This document shows positions 8,149 through 16,965 of a stretch of 64,000 nt of DNA, in pieces; position 1 is the stretch's first letter; every line of letters begins with the position of its first letter. A program made the position numbers and the translations under genes. The notes under the pieces are model-generated. The model had not been told where the DNA came from. It searched no databases and saw only the letters and a program-made list of their open reading frames with translations. This stretch comes from Alphaproteobacteria bacterium (GTDB lineage Bacteria; Pseudomonadota; Alphaproteobacteria; Micropepsales; Micropepsaceae), in NCBI GenBank assembly GCA_019241645.1, contig JAFAWQ010000016.1, positions 1-64,000 of the forward strand, in the 5' to 3' direction.

Positions 8149-10155
8149 TTGCGCTTAGTAATTGGTGCGGCGAGCTTGGTAACAGCGACTTGGTTGGCAG
8201 TCGCCGCGCACGCCGAGCAATCGAACGTGCAGACCTACCCGGCATCCTTCTTCGCCCGGTCCCAACCGAACACCGCATACGACATGATCGTCCGGTTGCC
8301 GGGATTCGTTTTCAACAACGGCAACACGGCTCGAGGTTTCGGCGGCACCGCTGGCAATGTTCTGGTCAACGGACAACGCCCCACTTCCAAGACGGACGAT
8401 CTTCAGTCGATTTTGCTCCGTACGCCTGCATCGGATGTGGATCATATCGAGCTGATACGAGGCGGCGCCCCCGGCATCGACATGCAGGGCCAGACGGTAA
8501 TTGCCAACATCATCCGGAAGACCGCGGACTCGACCCAGATCGTGGCGGATGTCGAGGACAACATTTTCCTCGATGGCCACACTGTTCCCAGGGCGAGCCT
8601 GGAATACACGCAGCACTCCGGGAACAGTACCTACGAGGCGTCGATTACCCGGTTTGGAGATTTCGACGATTCAGTCGGTAGGGGGGCGCATAGCGTAACG
8701 GAAGTGGGTGGCGGTACCACGATTCAACCTGCGCATGACAAGGGCCAGGGGTTTGGACTCGGCCTGACGGGCGCTGCCACAGTGCCGTTGTTCGGCGGCG
8801 AATTCAAAGCCAATGTCGCGCTGCAAGACACGCCGTTCCATTCTTCGCTCTTCTACGAACCGCCGGGCAGGCCGCAAGCTATCCGCGACAACAGCGGGAA
8901 CAGGAACGGTGAACTCGGCCTTCACTGGAAGGGCATGCTTGGCGGATTGGAGGCCGAAGCGCTCCTCCTGCAAAGGCTCAGCCGGCTCTCAGACGTGAAC
9001 ACGCTCGATGTGCCTGATGATCATGAGCGTTTCTCTTCGACGAGCGATACGGGCGAATCGATCGCCCGCGAGACGCTGCGCTACCGCCCGACGGACGCGT
9101 TGACCTTCGAAGTTGGCGGAGAAGCTGCATTCAATTTTCTGAACGGCACAAGCTCGTTCGTCCAGGATTACGAAAACATTCCCCTGCCGACGCCCAATCC
9201 CCATGTCTCTGAGCATCGCAACGAAATTTTTGCACAAGAGACCTGGAAGATCGCGCCGGACTGGCTCCTGGAGGCAGGTGCCCGGTTCGAGTTTTCGACC
9301 ATTACTGAGACAGGCGATGTCGATTTGTCACGCTCCTTCTTCTACCCGAAGCCCCGGCTGTTGCTGACCTGGACGCCTGACGAGGATAACGAGGTTCACT
9401 TGCGCTACGAGAAGGTTGTCGGTCAGCTCGAGTTCGACAATTTCATCGCCAGCAGCAATCTTGCTGGCACCGGCGTCACCGCCGGCAATGCAGAACTTCG
9501 TCCCGACCAGCACTCCCAATATGAAATCTCGTATGAGCGGCATTTTCTCGGAGATGGCGCAGCTGTTATCACATTCATGCATGAGCAGATCGACGATGTG
9601 GTCGACTTCGTGCCGGTCAAGGATGCTGACGGCAATGTCTTCGACGCGCCCGGCAACATCGGGAGCGGCACCAACGACAAACTCGATCTGACCCTGACCC
9701 TTCCGCTTGACTGGCTGGGCCTGAAGAACGGCGTGCTCAAGTCGATCAACAGCCTGCAATGGAGCCGTGTTCCAGATCCGGTCACGGGACAGGAACGCGT
9801 CATTTCGGGTGATCGTCCGCAGGACGTCGAGTTGAGAATTCGGCAGGATATCGAGAGTCTTAATTCCACATGGAGTGTCGCCTATTACAACGGCTGGGAC
9901 GAGTGGTACTACCGCGTCAGCCAGGTGCGTCATCGCCGCATCATGCCTCCTTATCTATCCGCATATTGGGAGTGGAAACCCGAGCCGACGTTAAGCTTGC
10001 ATTTCGAAATCGATAATTTCGGCCGCTTCGTCTATGACGACCAGTTCTTCAATTACACCGGATCGCGGGCGGACAGCGGCCTTTCGGACATCGAGGAAAT
10101 CCGGATCAAGTCGCAGCCTCGCCTGTATATCCAAATCAGAAAGACATTCGGATAA
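8149..10155 (+). CDS. TonB-dependent outer-membrane receptor
   Basis: The 668-residue product has a signal peptide (residues 1-22, ending AAHA|EQ) and an N-terminal plug domain: 'YDMIVRLPGFVFNNG', 'GNVLVNGQRPTSK' and 'HIELIRGGAPGIDMQGQ' are plug blocks. The rest is a beta-barrel of alternating aromatic strands that ends in a terminal aromatic residue (RKTFG, with F two from the end). It would import a ligand across the outer membrane using TonB; the substrate cannot be told. The start is a TTG at 8149 with a strong GGGGAGG ribosome site seven bases upstream; no better in-frame start precedes the signal peptide. It is convergent with pccA. The 85 bases between them contain an imperfect GGCGG/CCGCC hairpin. 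Confidence 0.9.
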   Translation: MRLVIGAASLVTATWLAVAAHAEQSNVQTYPASFFARSQPNTAYDMIVRLPGFVFNNGNTARGFGGTAGNVLVNGQRPTSKTDDLQSILLRTPASDVDHIELIRGGAPGIDMQGQTVIANIIRKTADSTQIVADVEDNIFLDGHTVPRASLEYTQHSGNSTYEASITRFGDFDDSVGRGAHSVTEVGGGTTIQPAHDKGQGFGLGLTGAATVPLFGGEFKANVALQDTPFHSSLFYEPPGRPQAIRDNSGNRNGELGLHWKGMLGGLEAEALLLQRLSRLSDVNTLDVPDDHERFSSTSDTGESIARETLRYRPTDALTFEVGGEAAFNFLNGTSSFVQDYENIPLPTPNPHVSEHRNEIFAQETWKIAPDWLLEAGARFEFSTITETGDVDLSRSFFYPKPRLLLTWTPDEDNEVHLRYEKVVGQLEFDNFIASSNLAGTGVTAGNAELRPDQHSQYEISYERHFLGDGAAVITFMHEQIDDVVDFVPVKDADGNVFDAPGNIGSGTNDKLDLTLTLPLDWLGLKNGVLKSINSLQWSRVPDPVTGQERVISGDRPQDVELRIRQDIESLNSTWSVAYYNGWDEWYYRVSQVRHRRIMPPYLSAYWEWKPEPTLSLHFEIDNFGRFVYDDQFFNYTGSRADSGLSDIEEIRIKSQPRLYIQIRKTFG

Positions 10156-10240
10156 AAGGCAGAAGCCACTCAAGGCGGTCACGCCGTAACGCGGGATTGC
10201 CGCCTGCCCTATAAGGGTCACACGTTCCTGCGATACGAAC

Positions 10241-12238
10241 CTAAGCGAACTCCATGATCACATCGTCGAGCGCCAGACTGTCGCCCTTCCTGGCGTTGAT
10301 TTTCTTGACGGTGGCATCGCGCCCGGCCGTCAGCACGTTTTCCATTTTCATTGCCTCCACCACGGCGAGCGGCTCACCTGCCTTCACCTCCTGACCTTCC
10401 TTCACATTCACCGACACGACGAGGCCAGGCATCGGGCAAAGCAGTGTCTTCGAGGTATCCTTCGCGGCTTTTTTCGGCATGAGCGCGGCGAGCTCCGCCG
10501 CCTCCCTACTGCGTAGCGTCACAATGACGTTGGCACCGCCATGTCGCAGTCGGTAGCAACCGCTGAGGCGCGCGACCTGGAACACATGGCTCTGCCCATT
10601 TTCCAGGAGCCGCAGCAGCGCTTCGCCGGGCGCCCAGGCGACCTCGGCTTCGTAGGCATTCCCGTCGATCACGGCGTTCAGCGCGCCGTCGGTCAATGCG
10701 GCGTCGGCAATCTCGAAATACGTGTCGCCAATTGCAGCGCTGTAGTCGCCGTTCGGTTGATGCGTGCCGTTCAAGGTGCCGGAGATATCCCCGGCGCGCC
10801 GGGTGCGCGCAAGCTTGATGGCGAGCGCCGCCGCGACAAAGCGGCGAGCCATTCCGGCATCCAGAGGCCTTCCGTGAAATCCATCGGGGTATTCCTCTGC
10901 AATGAAAGCGGTGGAAAGCCTGCCTTCGCGGAAGCGCTCGCTGTGCATGATGGCGCTCAGAAAATCGATGTTGTGGTTGATGCCCTCGATGTGGAATTCG
11001 TCCAGCGCCTCGCCCATCGCTTCGATGGCCAGCGCGCGCGTTCCCGCATGCGTGCAGAGCTTGGCGATCATCGGATCGTAGAAGACGGAAATCTCTCCCC
11101 CTTCGTAGACGCCGGTATCGTTGCGGACCATGGCGCCGTCGTACTCACCCTCCGGCGGCGGCTGGTAGCGGATAAGGCGGCCGGTTGACGGCAGGAAGCC
11201 GCGGTAAGGATCTTCCGCGTAAATACGCGCTTCCACTGCCCAGCCATTCAGCGTCACGTTGGACTGCTTGATGTGCAGTTTTTCGCCCGCCGCCGAACGG
11301 ATCATCAGCTCGACGAGATCGAGTCCCGTGATCAGTTCCGTCACCGGATGCTCGACCTGCAGCCGCGTGTTCATCTCGAGAAAGTAGAAATTGCGATCCT
11401 TGTCGACGATGAACTCGACCGTGCCGGCGCTGTCGTAGCCCACAGCCTTTGCCAGCGCGACCGCCTGCTCCCCCATGGCGCGGCGCGTATCTTCATCGAG
11501 AAATGGCGATGGCGCTTCTTCGATGACCTTCTGGTGGCGCCGCTGGATGGAGCATTCGCGCTCGCCCAAATAGATGACATTGCCGTGCTTGTCGCCCAGC
11601 ACTTGGATTTCGATATGGCGCGGTTCGGTGACGAACTTCTCGATGAACAGCCGGTCGTCACCGAAGCTGGCGCGGGCTTCGTTCTGCGAGGATTGAATCG
11701 CCTGCGCCAGTTCGCTCTCTTTGTGCACGATGCGAAGGCCCTTGCCGCCGCCGCCGGCGGAGGCCTTCACCATCACCGGATAGCCGATCTCCTTGGCGAT
11801 CTTCCTGGCGTGCGCTTCGTCGCGGATTTCGCCGACGTAGCCAGGCACTGTGCTGACCTTGGCCGCGAGCGCGAGCTTCTTGGACTCGATCTTGTCGCCC
11901 ATCGCGGCGATGGCCTTGTTGTTCGGACCAATGAAGGTCACGCCGGCTTCCTTAAGTGCCTCGGCAAACGCCCCGCGCTCCGAGAGAAAGCCGTAGCCTG
12001 GATGCACGGCCTGCGCGCCGGTGTCCTTGCACGCCTGCACGATGCGCTCGACCTGCAAGTAGGATTGCGCCGACGGTGGCGGACCGATGCGCACCGCCTC
12101 GTCGGCCATCTCCACATGCAGCGCGTCCTGATCGGCGTCCGAGTACACCGCGACGGTGGCGATGCCCATTTTGCGGCAGGTCTTGATGACGCGGCAGGCA
12201 ATCTCGCCGCGATTGGCGATGAGGATTTTGGAGAACAC
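10241..12238 (-). CDS. pccA: Propionyl-CoA carboxylase alpha subunit (biotin carboxylase + BCCP)
   Basis: The 665-residue protein starts MFSKILIANRGEIACRVI, the biotin-carboxylase start, and carries the ATP-grasp glycine loop 'KASAGGGGKGLRIV', 'ERECSIQRRHQKVIEEAPS' and 'FLEMNTRLQVEHPVTE'. A middle linker domain follows, and at the C-terminus is a biotinyl domain with 'VVEAMKMENVL' (biotin on Lys631). Length and middle domain fit the propionyl-CoA type better than acetyl-CoA carboxylase AccC, which lacks the BCCP part. With PccB it would make methylmalonyl-CoA from propionyl-CoA. The start is a GTG that overlaps the stop of the upstream M28 peptidase (TAGTG), so the two are translationally coupled. 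pccB is about 3 kb upstream. A methylcrotonyl-specific MccA is the alternative. Confidence 0.85.
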   Translation of the reverse strand: MFSKILIANRGEIACRVIKTCRKMGIATVAVYSDADQDALHVEMADEAVRIGPPPSAQSYLQVERIVQACKDTGAQAVHPGYGFLSERGAFAEALKEAGVTFIGPNNKAIAAMGDKIESKKLALAAKVSTVPGYVGEIRDEAHARKIAKEIGYPVMVKASAGGGGKGLRIVHKESELAQAIQSSQNEARASFGDDRLFIEKFVTEPRHIEIQVLGDKHGNVIYLGERECSIQRRHQKVIEEAPSPFLDEDTRRAMGEQAVALAKAVGYDSAGTVEFIVDKDRNFYFLEMNTRLQVEHPVTELITGLDLVELMIRSAAGEKLHIKQSNVTLNGWAVEARIYAEDPYRGFLPSTGRLIRYQPPPEGEYDGAMVRNDTGVYEGGEISVFYDPMIAKLCTHAGTRALAIEAMGEALDEFHIEGINHNIDFLSAIMHSERFREGRLSTAFIAEEYPDGFHGRPLDAGMARRFVAAALAIKLARTRRAGDISGTLNGTHQPNGDYSAAIGDTYFEIADAALTDGALNAVIDGNAYEAEVAWAPGEALLRLLENGQSHVFQVARLSGCYRLRHGGANVIVTLRSREAAELAALMPKKAAKDTSKTLLCPMPGLVVSVNVKEGQEVKAGEPLAVVEAMKMENVLTAGRDATVKKINARKGDSLALDDVIMEFA

Positions 12239-13950
12239 TATTTCCCCGCCATGCTCTTGTCGCGCACAGCGCGGAATTCGTTATCCGCGTACCAGTTCGG
12301 CCAATCCTTACTGTTCACGATGCGATTGCCGACCGCGTACAACACCTGAAGGTCCGAAATCGGTCCGCTCAAATCCCAGTCCGCCCGCCATTCATCCGTC
12401 GGCTGATGATAGCGATTGGCGCGATAATCGTCCCGCAGCGACTGCCCCGCCGCCTTGCCACCCTCCAGCAAATCATAGCCGCCGCCGGGATACAGCATCG
12501 GCACACCGACCTTCGCCAGATTCAAATGATCGGAGCGGTAGAAAGCGCCTTTCTCGGGCTCTGGATCCGGAGAGATACGCCGGCTCTGGTTAGCGAGCTC
12601 GAAAGCGAGGATGTGTTCAAGCTCAGACGCGCCATTGCCGACCACCACCATGTCGTGCGCCTTGCCTTCCGGCAGATTGGCATCGAGATTGATCCCCCCC
12701 ACGATGTGGTTCAGCGGCCAGATCGGATGCTGCGCGAAGTAGAGTGAGCCGAGCAGTCCCTGCTCTTCCATCGTCCAGGCGATGAAGGCGACAGAGCGTG
12801 TTGGCGCGGGCTTCGTTTTCGCGAATTTCTCTGCGATCTCCAGGATGCTGGAGCTCCCCATCCCGTTGTCGACCGCGCCGTTATAGATCTTGTCCGGGCC
12901 CGCCACGTCCGGCTTCACGCCGAGATGATCCCAATGCGCCGTGTACAGAAAAACCTCATTGGGCCGCGAGCGTCCCCGAACCACACCCACGACGTTGCGT
13001 GTCATCATCTTCGAGATGGTGGAGTGCAGATGTGCGGTCAGCGTTTCGCCCGTCATCGGCACGGCCTTGAACCCCGGCTTGTTGGCTGCCGCTTTCAACT
13101 GACCGTAGTCGAGACCCGCGCGGCTGAAGAGGTCGCGCGCCGTGTCGAGCGTGATCCAACCCTGGATGGGCACCATGCCGGCGTTTCCGTCCGGCGCATC
13201 GAGCCAGGATTTGTTGCCGGAATTCGAATTGCGCACCACCTGCCAGCCGTAAGCCGCAGGAATCGTTTCGTGCACGATGATCGCCGCAGCCGCGCCCTGC
13301 CGCGCCGCCTCCTCGTATTTGTACATCCAGCGGCCGTAATAGGTTTCGGCCTTGCCCTTGAAGAATTTCGCGTCGGGTGTGGTTTCTTCATTGCCGGGAT
13401 CGTTGACGAGAATGACAACGGTCTTTCCCTTCACATCCACGCCGGCGTAGTCGTTCCAGTTGTACTCCGGCGCGACCACGCCGTAGCCCACGAACACAAG
13501 CGGAGAATTCGTCACGCTGACATCCGCCGATTTGAATTCCGGGGTCCAGAATACTTGCTCGTCGGCAAACTTCGGCGCGAGCACGCCGGCCTTTGCGGTG
13601 TTGAATACCAGCGACGATTTCGCCGGATCGAGCGCAATGTTTACCGCCGGCACCGGCTGGAACCAGCTGCCGTGGTTTCCCGGCTTGAGGCCGATGCGCT
13701 TCATCTCGTCGGCGATCCACTGCGCCGCCGCCTCCCCTTCCGGTGTCCCGGGCCCGCGGCCCTGAAAGGCATTGTCCGCCAAGGCCTTGTCCCGGGCGGA
13801 GAGATCGGCGGCGGCGAGGTCCGGCGACGTTGCCGGGTGGCCAGGATATGGGGCGCCGGCTGCCGTCAGCAGCAGCCCCATCACGGCACAAGATATAGTG
13901 GTGCGGCGCCTATGAATTGTTTTTGGGGTATCCCGATGTTGCGATGACAT
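12238..13950 (-). CDS. M28-family metallopeptidase with PA domain, exported
   Basis: This 570-residue protein has an N-terminal signal-like stretch (about residues 20-34) and an M28 aminopeptidase fold with an inserted PA domain ('SPLVFVGYGVVAPEYNWNDYAG' ... 'GKTVVILVNDPG'). The zinc site can be read: 'TAHWDHLG' (His, Asp), 'GAVDNGMGSSSILE' (Asp), 'WTMEEQGLLGS' (catalytic Glu and ligand Glu), 'GGINLDANLP' (Asp) and a C-terminal His in 'NRYHQPTDE'. It would remove N-terminal residues from peptides in the periplasm. Its TAG stop overlaps the GTG of pccA, an unexpected coupling. It diverges from the RidA-family gene at 14074. Confidence 0.85.
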   Translation of the reverse strand: MSSQHRDTPKTIHRRRTTISCAVMGLLLTAAGAPYPGHPATSPDLAAADLSARDKALADNAFQGRGPGTPEGEAAAQWIADEMKRIGLKPGNHGSWFQPVPAVNIALDPAKSSLVFNTAKAGVLAPKFADEQVFWTPEFKSADVSVTNSPLVFVGYGVVAPEYNWNDYAGVDVKGKTVVILVNDPGNEETTPDAKFFKGKAETYYGRWMYKYEEAARQGAAAAIIVHETIPAAYGWQVVRNSNSGNKSWLDAPDGNAGMVPIQGWITLDTARDLFSRAGLDYGQLKAAANKPGFKAVPMTGETLTAHLHSTISKMMTRNVVGVVRGRSRPNEVFLYTAHWDHLGVKPDVAGPDKIYNGAVDNGMGSSSILEIAEKFAKTKPAPTRSVAFIAWTMEEQGLLGSLYFAQHPIWPLNHIVGGINLDANLPEGKAHDMVVVGNGASELEHILAFELANQSRRISPDPEPEKGAFYRSDHLNLAKVGVPMLYPGGGYDLLEGGKAAGQSLRDDYRANRYHQPTDEWRADWDLSGPISDLQVLYAVGNRIVNSKDWPNWYADNEFRAVRDKSMAGK

Positions 13951-14073
13951 TGCTCTGTTGACCCGTGACCTTCTCGTGGCGCCTCTTCGAACGGGCTACA
14001 ATAAGGCCGGAATCCCCGTGGAGAAGGGATTTATTTTCGCGGGGCGGCTTCAGGGACTTAGAGGAGGGATGCG

Positions 14074-14535
14074 GTGAACGGAGGTTGGAGTTCGGCACTC
14101 ATGCTTGCCTGTGGTTTCATCACGGCCGGCGCACAGGGAGGGGAAACAACGATGGAATTCTACAACTCACCCGACGCGAAGAAGGCCGGGCTGCCCTTCA
14201 GCCAAGCCGTGCGCGTGGGCGACGTGCTCTACCTCTCCGGCGCGCTCGGAAACGTGCCCGGGAAGCTGGAGCTGGTGCCCGGCGGCCTCGAAGCCGAAAC
14301 TCGGCAGACAATGGTGAACATTGGCGCGGTGCTGAAGGCGAACGAACTCACTTTCGACGACGTGTTCAAATGCACGGTGATGCTGGCCGACATGAAAGAA
14401 TGGGCTGCCTTCAACAAGGTGTACGTCACTTATTTCAAACCCGACCACCTGCCCGCTCGCTCCGCCTTCGGCGCTGCCGGTTTGGCTCTGGGCGCCCGCG
14501 TCGAACTCGAATGCTGGGCGCATGCGGGGAAGTAA
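14074..14535 (+). CDS. RidA/YjgF-family protein with possible signal peptide
   Basis: The RidA domain (about 127 residues) begins at MEFYNSPDAKKAGLPFSQAV and ends 'PARSAFGAAGLALGARVELECWAHAGK', where the Arg and Glu match the active-site positions of imine/enamine deaminases. The frame has two convincing starts. A GTG at 14074 follows GAGGAGG and adds a 20-26 residue hydrophobic segment (SALMLACGFITAGAQGG) that looks like a signal peptide. An ATG at 14152 follows GGGAGGGG and gives a plain cytosolic RidA. I annotate the longer form. It diverges from the M28 peptidase and is followed at once by the DUF559 element. Confidence 0.78.
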   Translation: MNGGWSSALMLACGFITAGAQGGETTMEFYNSPDAKKAGLPFSQAVRVGDVLYLSGALGNVPGKLELVPGGLEAETRQTMVNIGAVLKANELTFDDVFKCTVMLADMKEWAAFNKVYVTYFKPDHLPARSAFGAAGLALGARVELECWAHAGK

Positions 14536-14543
14536 GCGGACTA

Positions 14544-14951
14544 TCACCTCCCCCTTGTGGGGAGGTCGGACCGCGAAGCGGTCCGGGTGGGGGGCCGATG
14601 TTCGAGAATGCGGATAACGTGATCTGCAACCGCTTCAATGTCTTCCAGCACGTCACGATTCGCCAGCCGCAAAACCAGATAGCGTTGGCTCTCAAGCATA
14701 CGATCTCGAATTGCGTCGCGCCGCGCATTCTCTGGCAGGCAATGCTGGTCGCCATCGAGTTCGATCACAACCCGCCGGTTATGCTCCACGAAGTCCAGAA
14801 TGTACGAGCGAAATGGCGCCTGCCGACGAAAATGGTAACCCAGAACACGCAACGCTCGGAGCCGCCACCACAGCTTCGCCTCGGCGTTCGTTGCATCGCG
14901 CCGAAGCTGCCGGGCACGTTCAATGGCAAATGGCTGTAGTCGTGTCCGCAT
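14544..14951 (-). CDS. DUF559 (Vsr-like) endonuclease-fold protein
   Basis: The 135-residue protein starts MRTRLQPFAIERARQLRRD at 14951; an open frame continues upstream but only through repeat sequence. 'NAEAKLWWRLRALRVLGYHFRRQ' and 'DFVEHNRRVVIELDGDQH' are hallmark DUF559 blocks. The acidic 'ELDGDQH' motif resembles the Vsr/PD-(D/E)XK nuclease core, so DNA cleavage or repair is suggested but unproven for this family. The gene sits exactly between two inverted palindromic repeats; the left repeat encodes the last 16 or so residues (PPTRTASRSDLPTRGR), so the repeat has become part of the gene. It is convergent with the RidA-family gene. Confidence 0.8.
   Translation of the reverse strand: MRTRLQPFAIERARQLRRDATNAEAKLWWRLRALRVLGYHFRRQAPFRSYILDFVEHNRRVVIELDGDQHCLPENARRDAIRDRMLESQRYLVLRLANRDVLEDIEAVADHVIRILEHRPPTRTASRSDLPTRGR
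14548..14595. repeat. Left palindromic repeat flanking DUF559
   Basis: It consists of CTCCCCCTTGTGGGGAGG (14548-14565), a GACCGC-GAA-GCGGTC hairpin (14569-14583) and GGGTGGGGGGC (14585-14595). The outer 18 bases and inner 11 bases are repeated perfectly, in inverted orientation, on the other side of the DUF559 gene. Confidence 0.85.
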
Positions 14952-14953
14952 GC

Positions 14954-15014
14954 GCCCCCCACCCTTATGTGATTGGCTTTCGCCAATCACATCTTCCCTC
15001 CCCACAAGGGGGAG
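14954..15014. repeat. Right palindromic repeat flanking DUF559
   Basis: It consists of GCCCCCCACCC (14954-14964), an 11-bp perfect stem ATGTGATTGGC / GCCAATCACAT with a TTTC loop (14967-14992), and CCTCCCCACAAGGGGGAG (14997-15014). The ends are exact inverted copies of the left repeat, while the central hairpin is different in sequence. Confidence 0.85.
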
Positions 15015-15073
15015 GGAAATCAACATACGTCCCCTTCCGTCTGGCATCGCGACGCTATCGCGTCGCTCGCCAT

Positions 15074-15107
15074 CCACCTTCCCCCACAAGAGGGAAGGAG
15101 AAGTGGG
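15074..15107. repeat. Degenerate third copy of the palindromic repeat
   Basis: The stretch contains CCTTCCCCCACAAG followed by AGGGAAGGAGAAGTGGG, close in order and composition to the two flanking repeats but diverged and without the central hairpin. The following 270 bases up to pccB hold no recognisable gene. Confidence 0.5.
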
Positions 15108-15378
15108 ACAACGGAGCTGCCATCCAGGGACTAACGCGGCTTATGGCATTGATCAATCAGGTTCGGGTTCGTATTTACGTCAATGACTTCTCTAGCACTA
15201 ACCGGATGTAGTCACCTTTCGAGAAACGGATCGAAGTTCACGATTTTATGAGAAAGCAGCAACATTTTTTCCAACCTCAACCAAACAACTTCGCGCTCCA
15301 ACAGGTCGGGTATGGAACTAACGACTGATTTTCAGAAGCTAGATGCCGGCTGGATGGTTGTGGAATAAGGCTGAAGCC

Positions 15379-16911
15379 TCACAGCGGTATGTTGTCGTGC
15401 TTTTTCCAGATGTGCGGCACCTGCTTGTTGCGGAGCATGCGAAGGGAACGCGCGATGCGCCAGCGGGTGGAATGCGGCCGGATCACATCGTCGATGTAAC
15501 CGCGTGACGCGGCGACGAACGGATTCAAAAAACGGTCCTCATATTCCCTGGTGCGTTCTGCGATGGCATCGGCATTGCCACGCTCGTTGCGGAAAATGAT
15601 CTCCACCGCACCCTTCGCCCCCATCACCGCGATCTGCGCACTCGGCCAGGCATAGTTCACATCCGCGCGCATGTGCTTGGACGCCATCACGTCATAGGCG
15701 CCGCCATAGGCCTTGCGCGTGATCACCGTCACCTTCGGGCACGTCGCTTCGGTGAAAGCGAACAGCAGCTTGGCGCCGTGTTTGATGATGCCGCCATGCT
15801 CCTGCGCCACACCTGGCAGGAACCCCGGCACGTCCACAAACGTCACGATGGGAATGTTGAAGCAATCGCAGAAGCGCACGAAGCGCGCCGCCTTGCGGCT
15901 GGCGTCGCTGTCGAGCACGCCGGCCAGCACCATGGGCTGGTTGGCGACAAAGCCAACTGTCGATCCCTCGAGGCGGCCGAAACCAGTGATCATGTTGCGC
16001 GCGAACGCTTCGCCGATCTCAAAGAAATCGCTTTCGTCGGCGACCTTCAGGATCAGCTCTTTCATGTCGTAGGGCTTGTTGGGATTTTCCGGCACCAAGG
16101 TGTCGAGACTCATTTCCGCCCGCTGCGGATCGTCGGTGGTCGGCCAGTGCGGCGGCTTCTCGCGGTTGTTAAGCGGCAGGAAATCGTAGAGGCGACGAAT
16201 CTCTTCGATGGCGACCACATCGTTGTCATAGGCGCCGTCGGCCACAGCCGATTTCGCCGTGTGCACGCGCGCGCCGCCCAGATCTTCCGGTGTCACATCC
16301 TCCTGTGTCACCGTCTTCACGACTTCAGGGCCGGTGATGAACATGTAGCTGGTGTCGCGCACCATGAAGATGAAGTCGGTCATCGCCGGCGAATACACAT
16401 CGCCGCCCGCGCACGGCCCCATGATGACGCTGACCTGCGGCACCACGCCGGACGCCAGCACGTTGCGCTTGAACACCTCGCCGTAACCCGCGAGGCTCGC
16501 CACACCTTCCTGGATGCGCGCGCCGCCGGCATCGAGTAGCCCGATCACCGGCGCGCCATTCTGCATCGCCATGTCCTGGATCTTGCAGATTTTCTGCGCG
16601 TGGGTTTCGGAGAGAGAGCCGCCGAACACGGTGAAGTCCTTCGCGTACACATAGACCATGCGGCCGTTGATCGTGCCCCAGCCGGTTACCACGCCATCGC
16701 CGGGAATAATGTTCTTGTCGGCGCCAAAATCGGTGTTGCGGTGCTGCACGAACATGTCGAACTCCTCGAAGGAGTTTTGATCGAGCAGCAGATTGAGCCG
16801 CTCGCGGGCGGTCAGCTTGCCTCGCTTGTGCTGGGCTTCGATGCGGGCTTCTCCACCCCCCGCTCTCGCCCGTTCCCGGCGCGCTTCCAGTTCCTGAAGG
16901 ATGTGCTTCAT
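15379..16911 (-). CDS. pccB: Propionyl-CoA carboxylase beta subunit (carboxyltransferase)
   Basis: The 510-residue carboxyltransferase matches the family's usual length. Blocks seen are '[19 protein letters not shown]', '[18 protein letters not shown]', '[24 protein letters not shown]', '[18 protein letters not shown]', and in the C-half '[23 protein letters not shown]' and '[15 protein letters not shown]', all typical of PccB. With PccA it makes methylmalonyl-CoA. It lies last in a minus-strand group after the ScfR-type regulator and ATP12 (54 bases from ATP12), so expression is probably under that regulator. The start is the ATG at 16911. Confidence 0.95.
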   Translation of the reverse strand: MKHILQELEARRERARAGGGEARIEAQHKRGKLTARERLNLLLDQNSFEEFDMFVQHRNTDFGADKNIIPGDGVVTGWGTINGRMVYVYAKDFTVFGGSLSETHAQKICKIQDMAMQNGAPVIGLLDAGGARIQEGVASLAGYGEVFKRNVLASGVVPQVSVIMGPCAGGDVYSPAMTDFIFMVRDTSYMFITGPEVVKTVTQEDVTPEDLGGARVHTAKSAVADGAYDNDVVAIEEIRRLYDFLPLNNREKPPHWPTTDDPQRAEMSLDTLVPENPNKPYDMKELILKVADESDFFEIGEAFARNMITGFGRLEGSTVGFVANQPMVLAGVLDSDASRKAARFVRFCDCFNIPIVTFVDVPGFLPGVAQEHGGIIKHGAKLLFAFTEATCPKVTVITRKAYGGAYDVMASKHMRADVNYAWPSAQIAVMGAKGAVEIIFRNERGNADAIAERTREYEDRFLNPFVAASRGYIDDVIRPHSTRWRIARSLRMLRNKQVPHIWKKHDNIPL

Positions 16912-16965
16912 CTCACCGCCCGCTCGTGTTCCGTGGCCGGACAGTGTGAGGCCATAACTCCGCGG

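Noticed and set aside
13997..14002. TACAAT as -10 of the RidA-family gene
   Set aside because: No acceptable -35 at 16-18 bases upstream; TTGACC lies 33 bases away.
15248..15328. 26-codon frame before pccB
   Set aside because: No ribosome site and no distinguishing composition; treated as intergenic.
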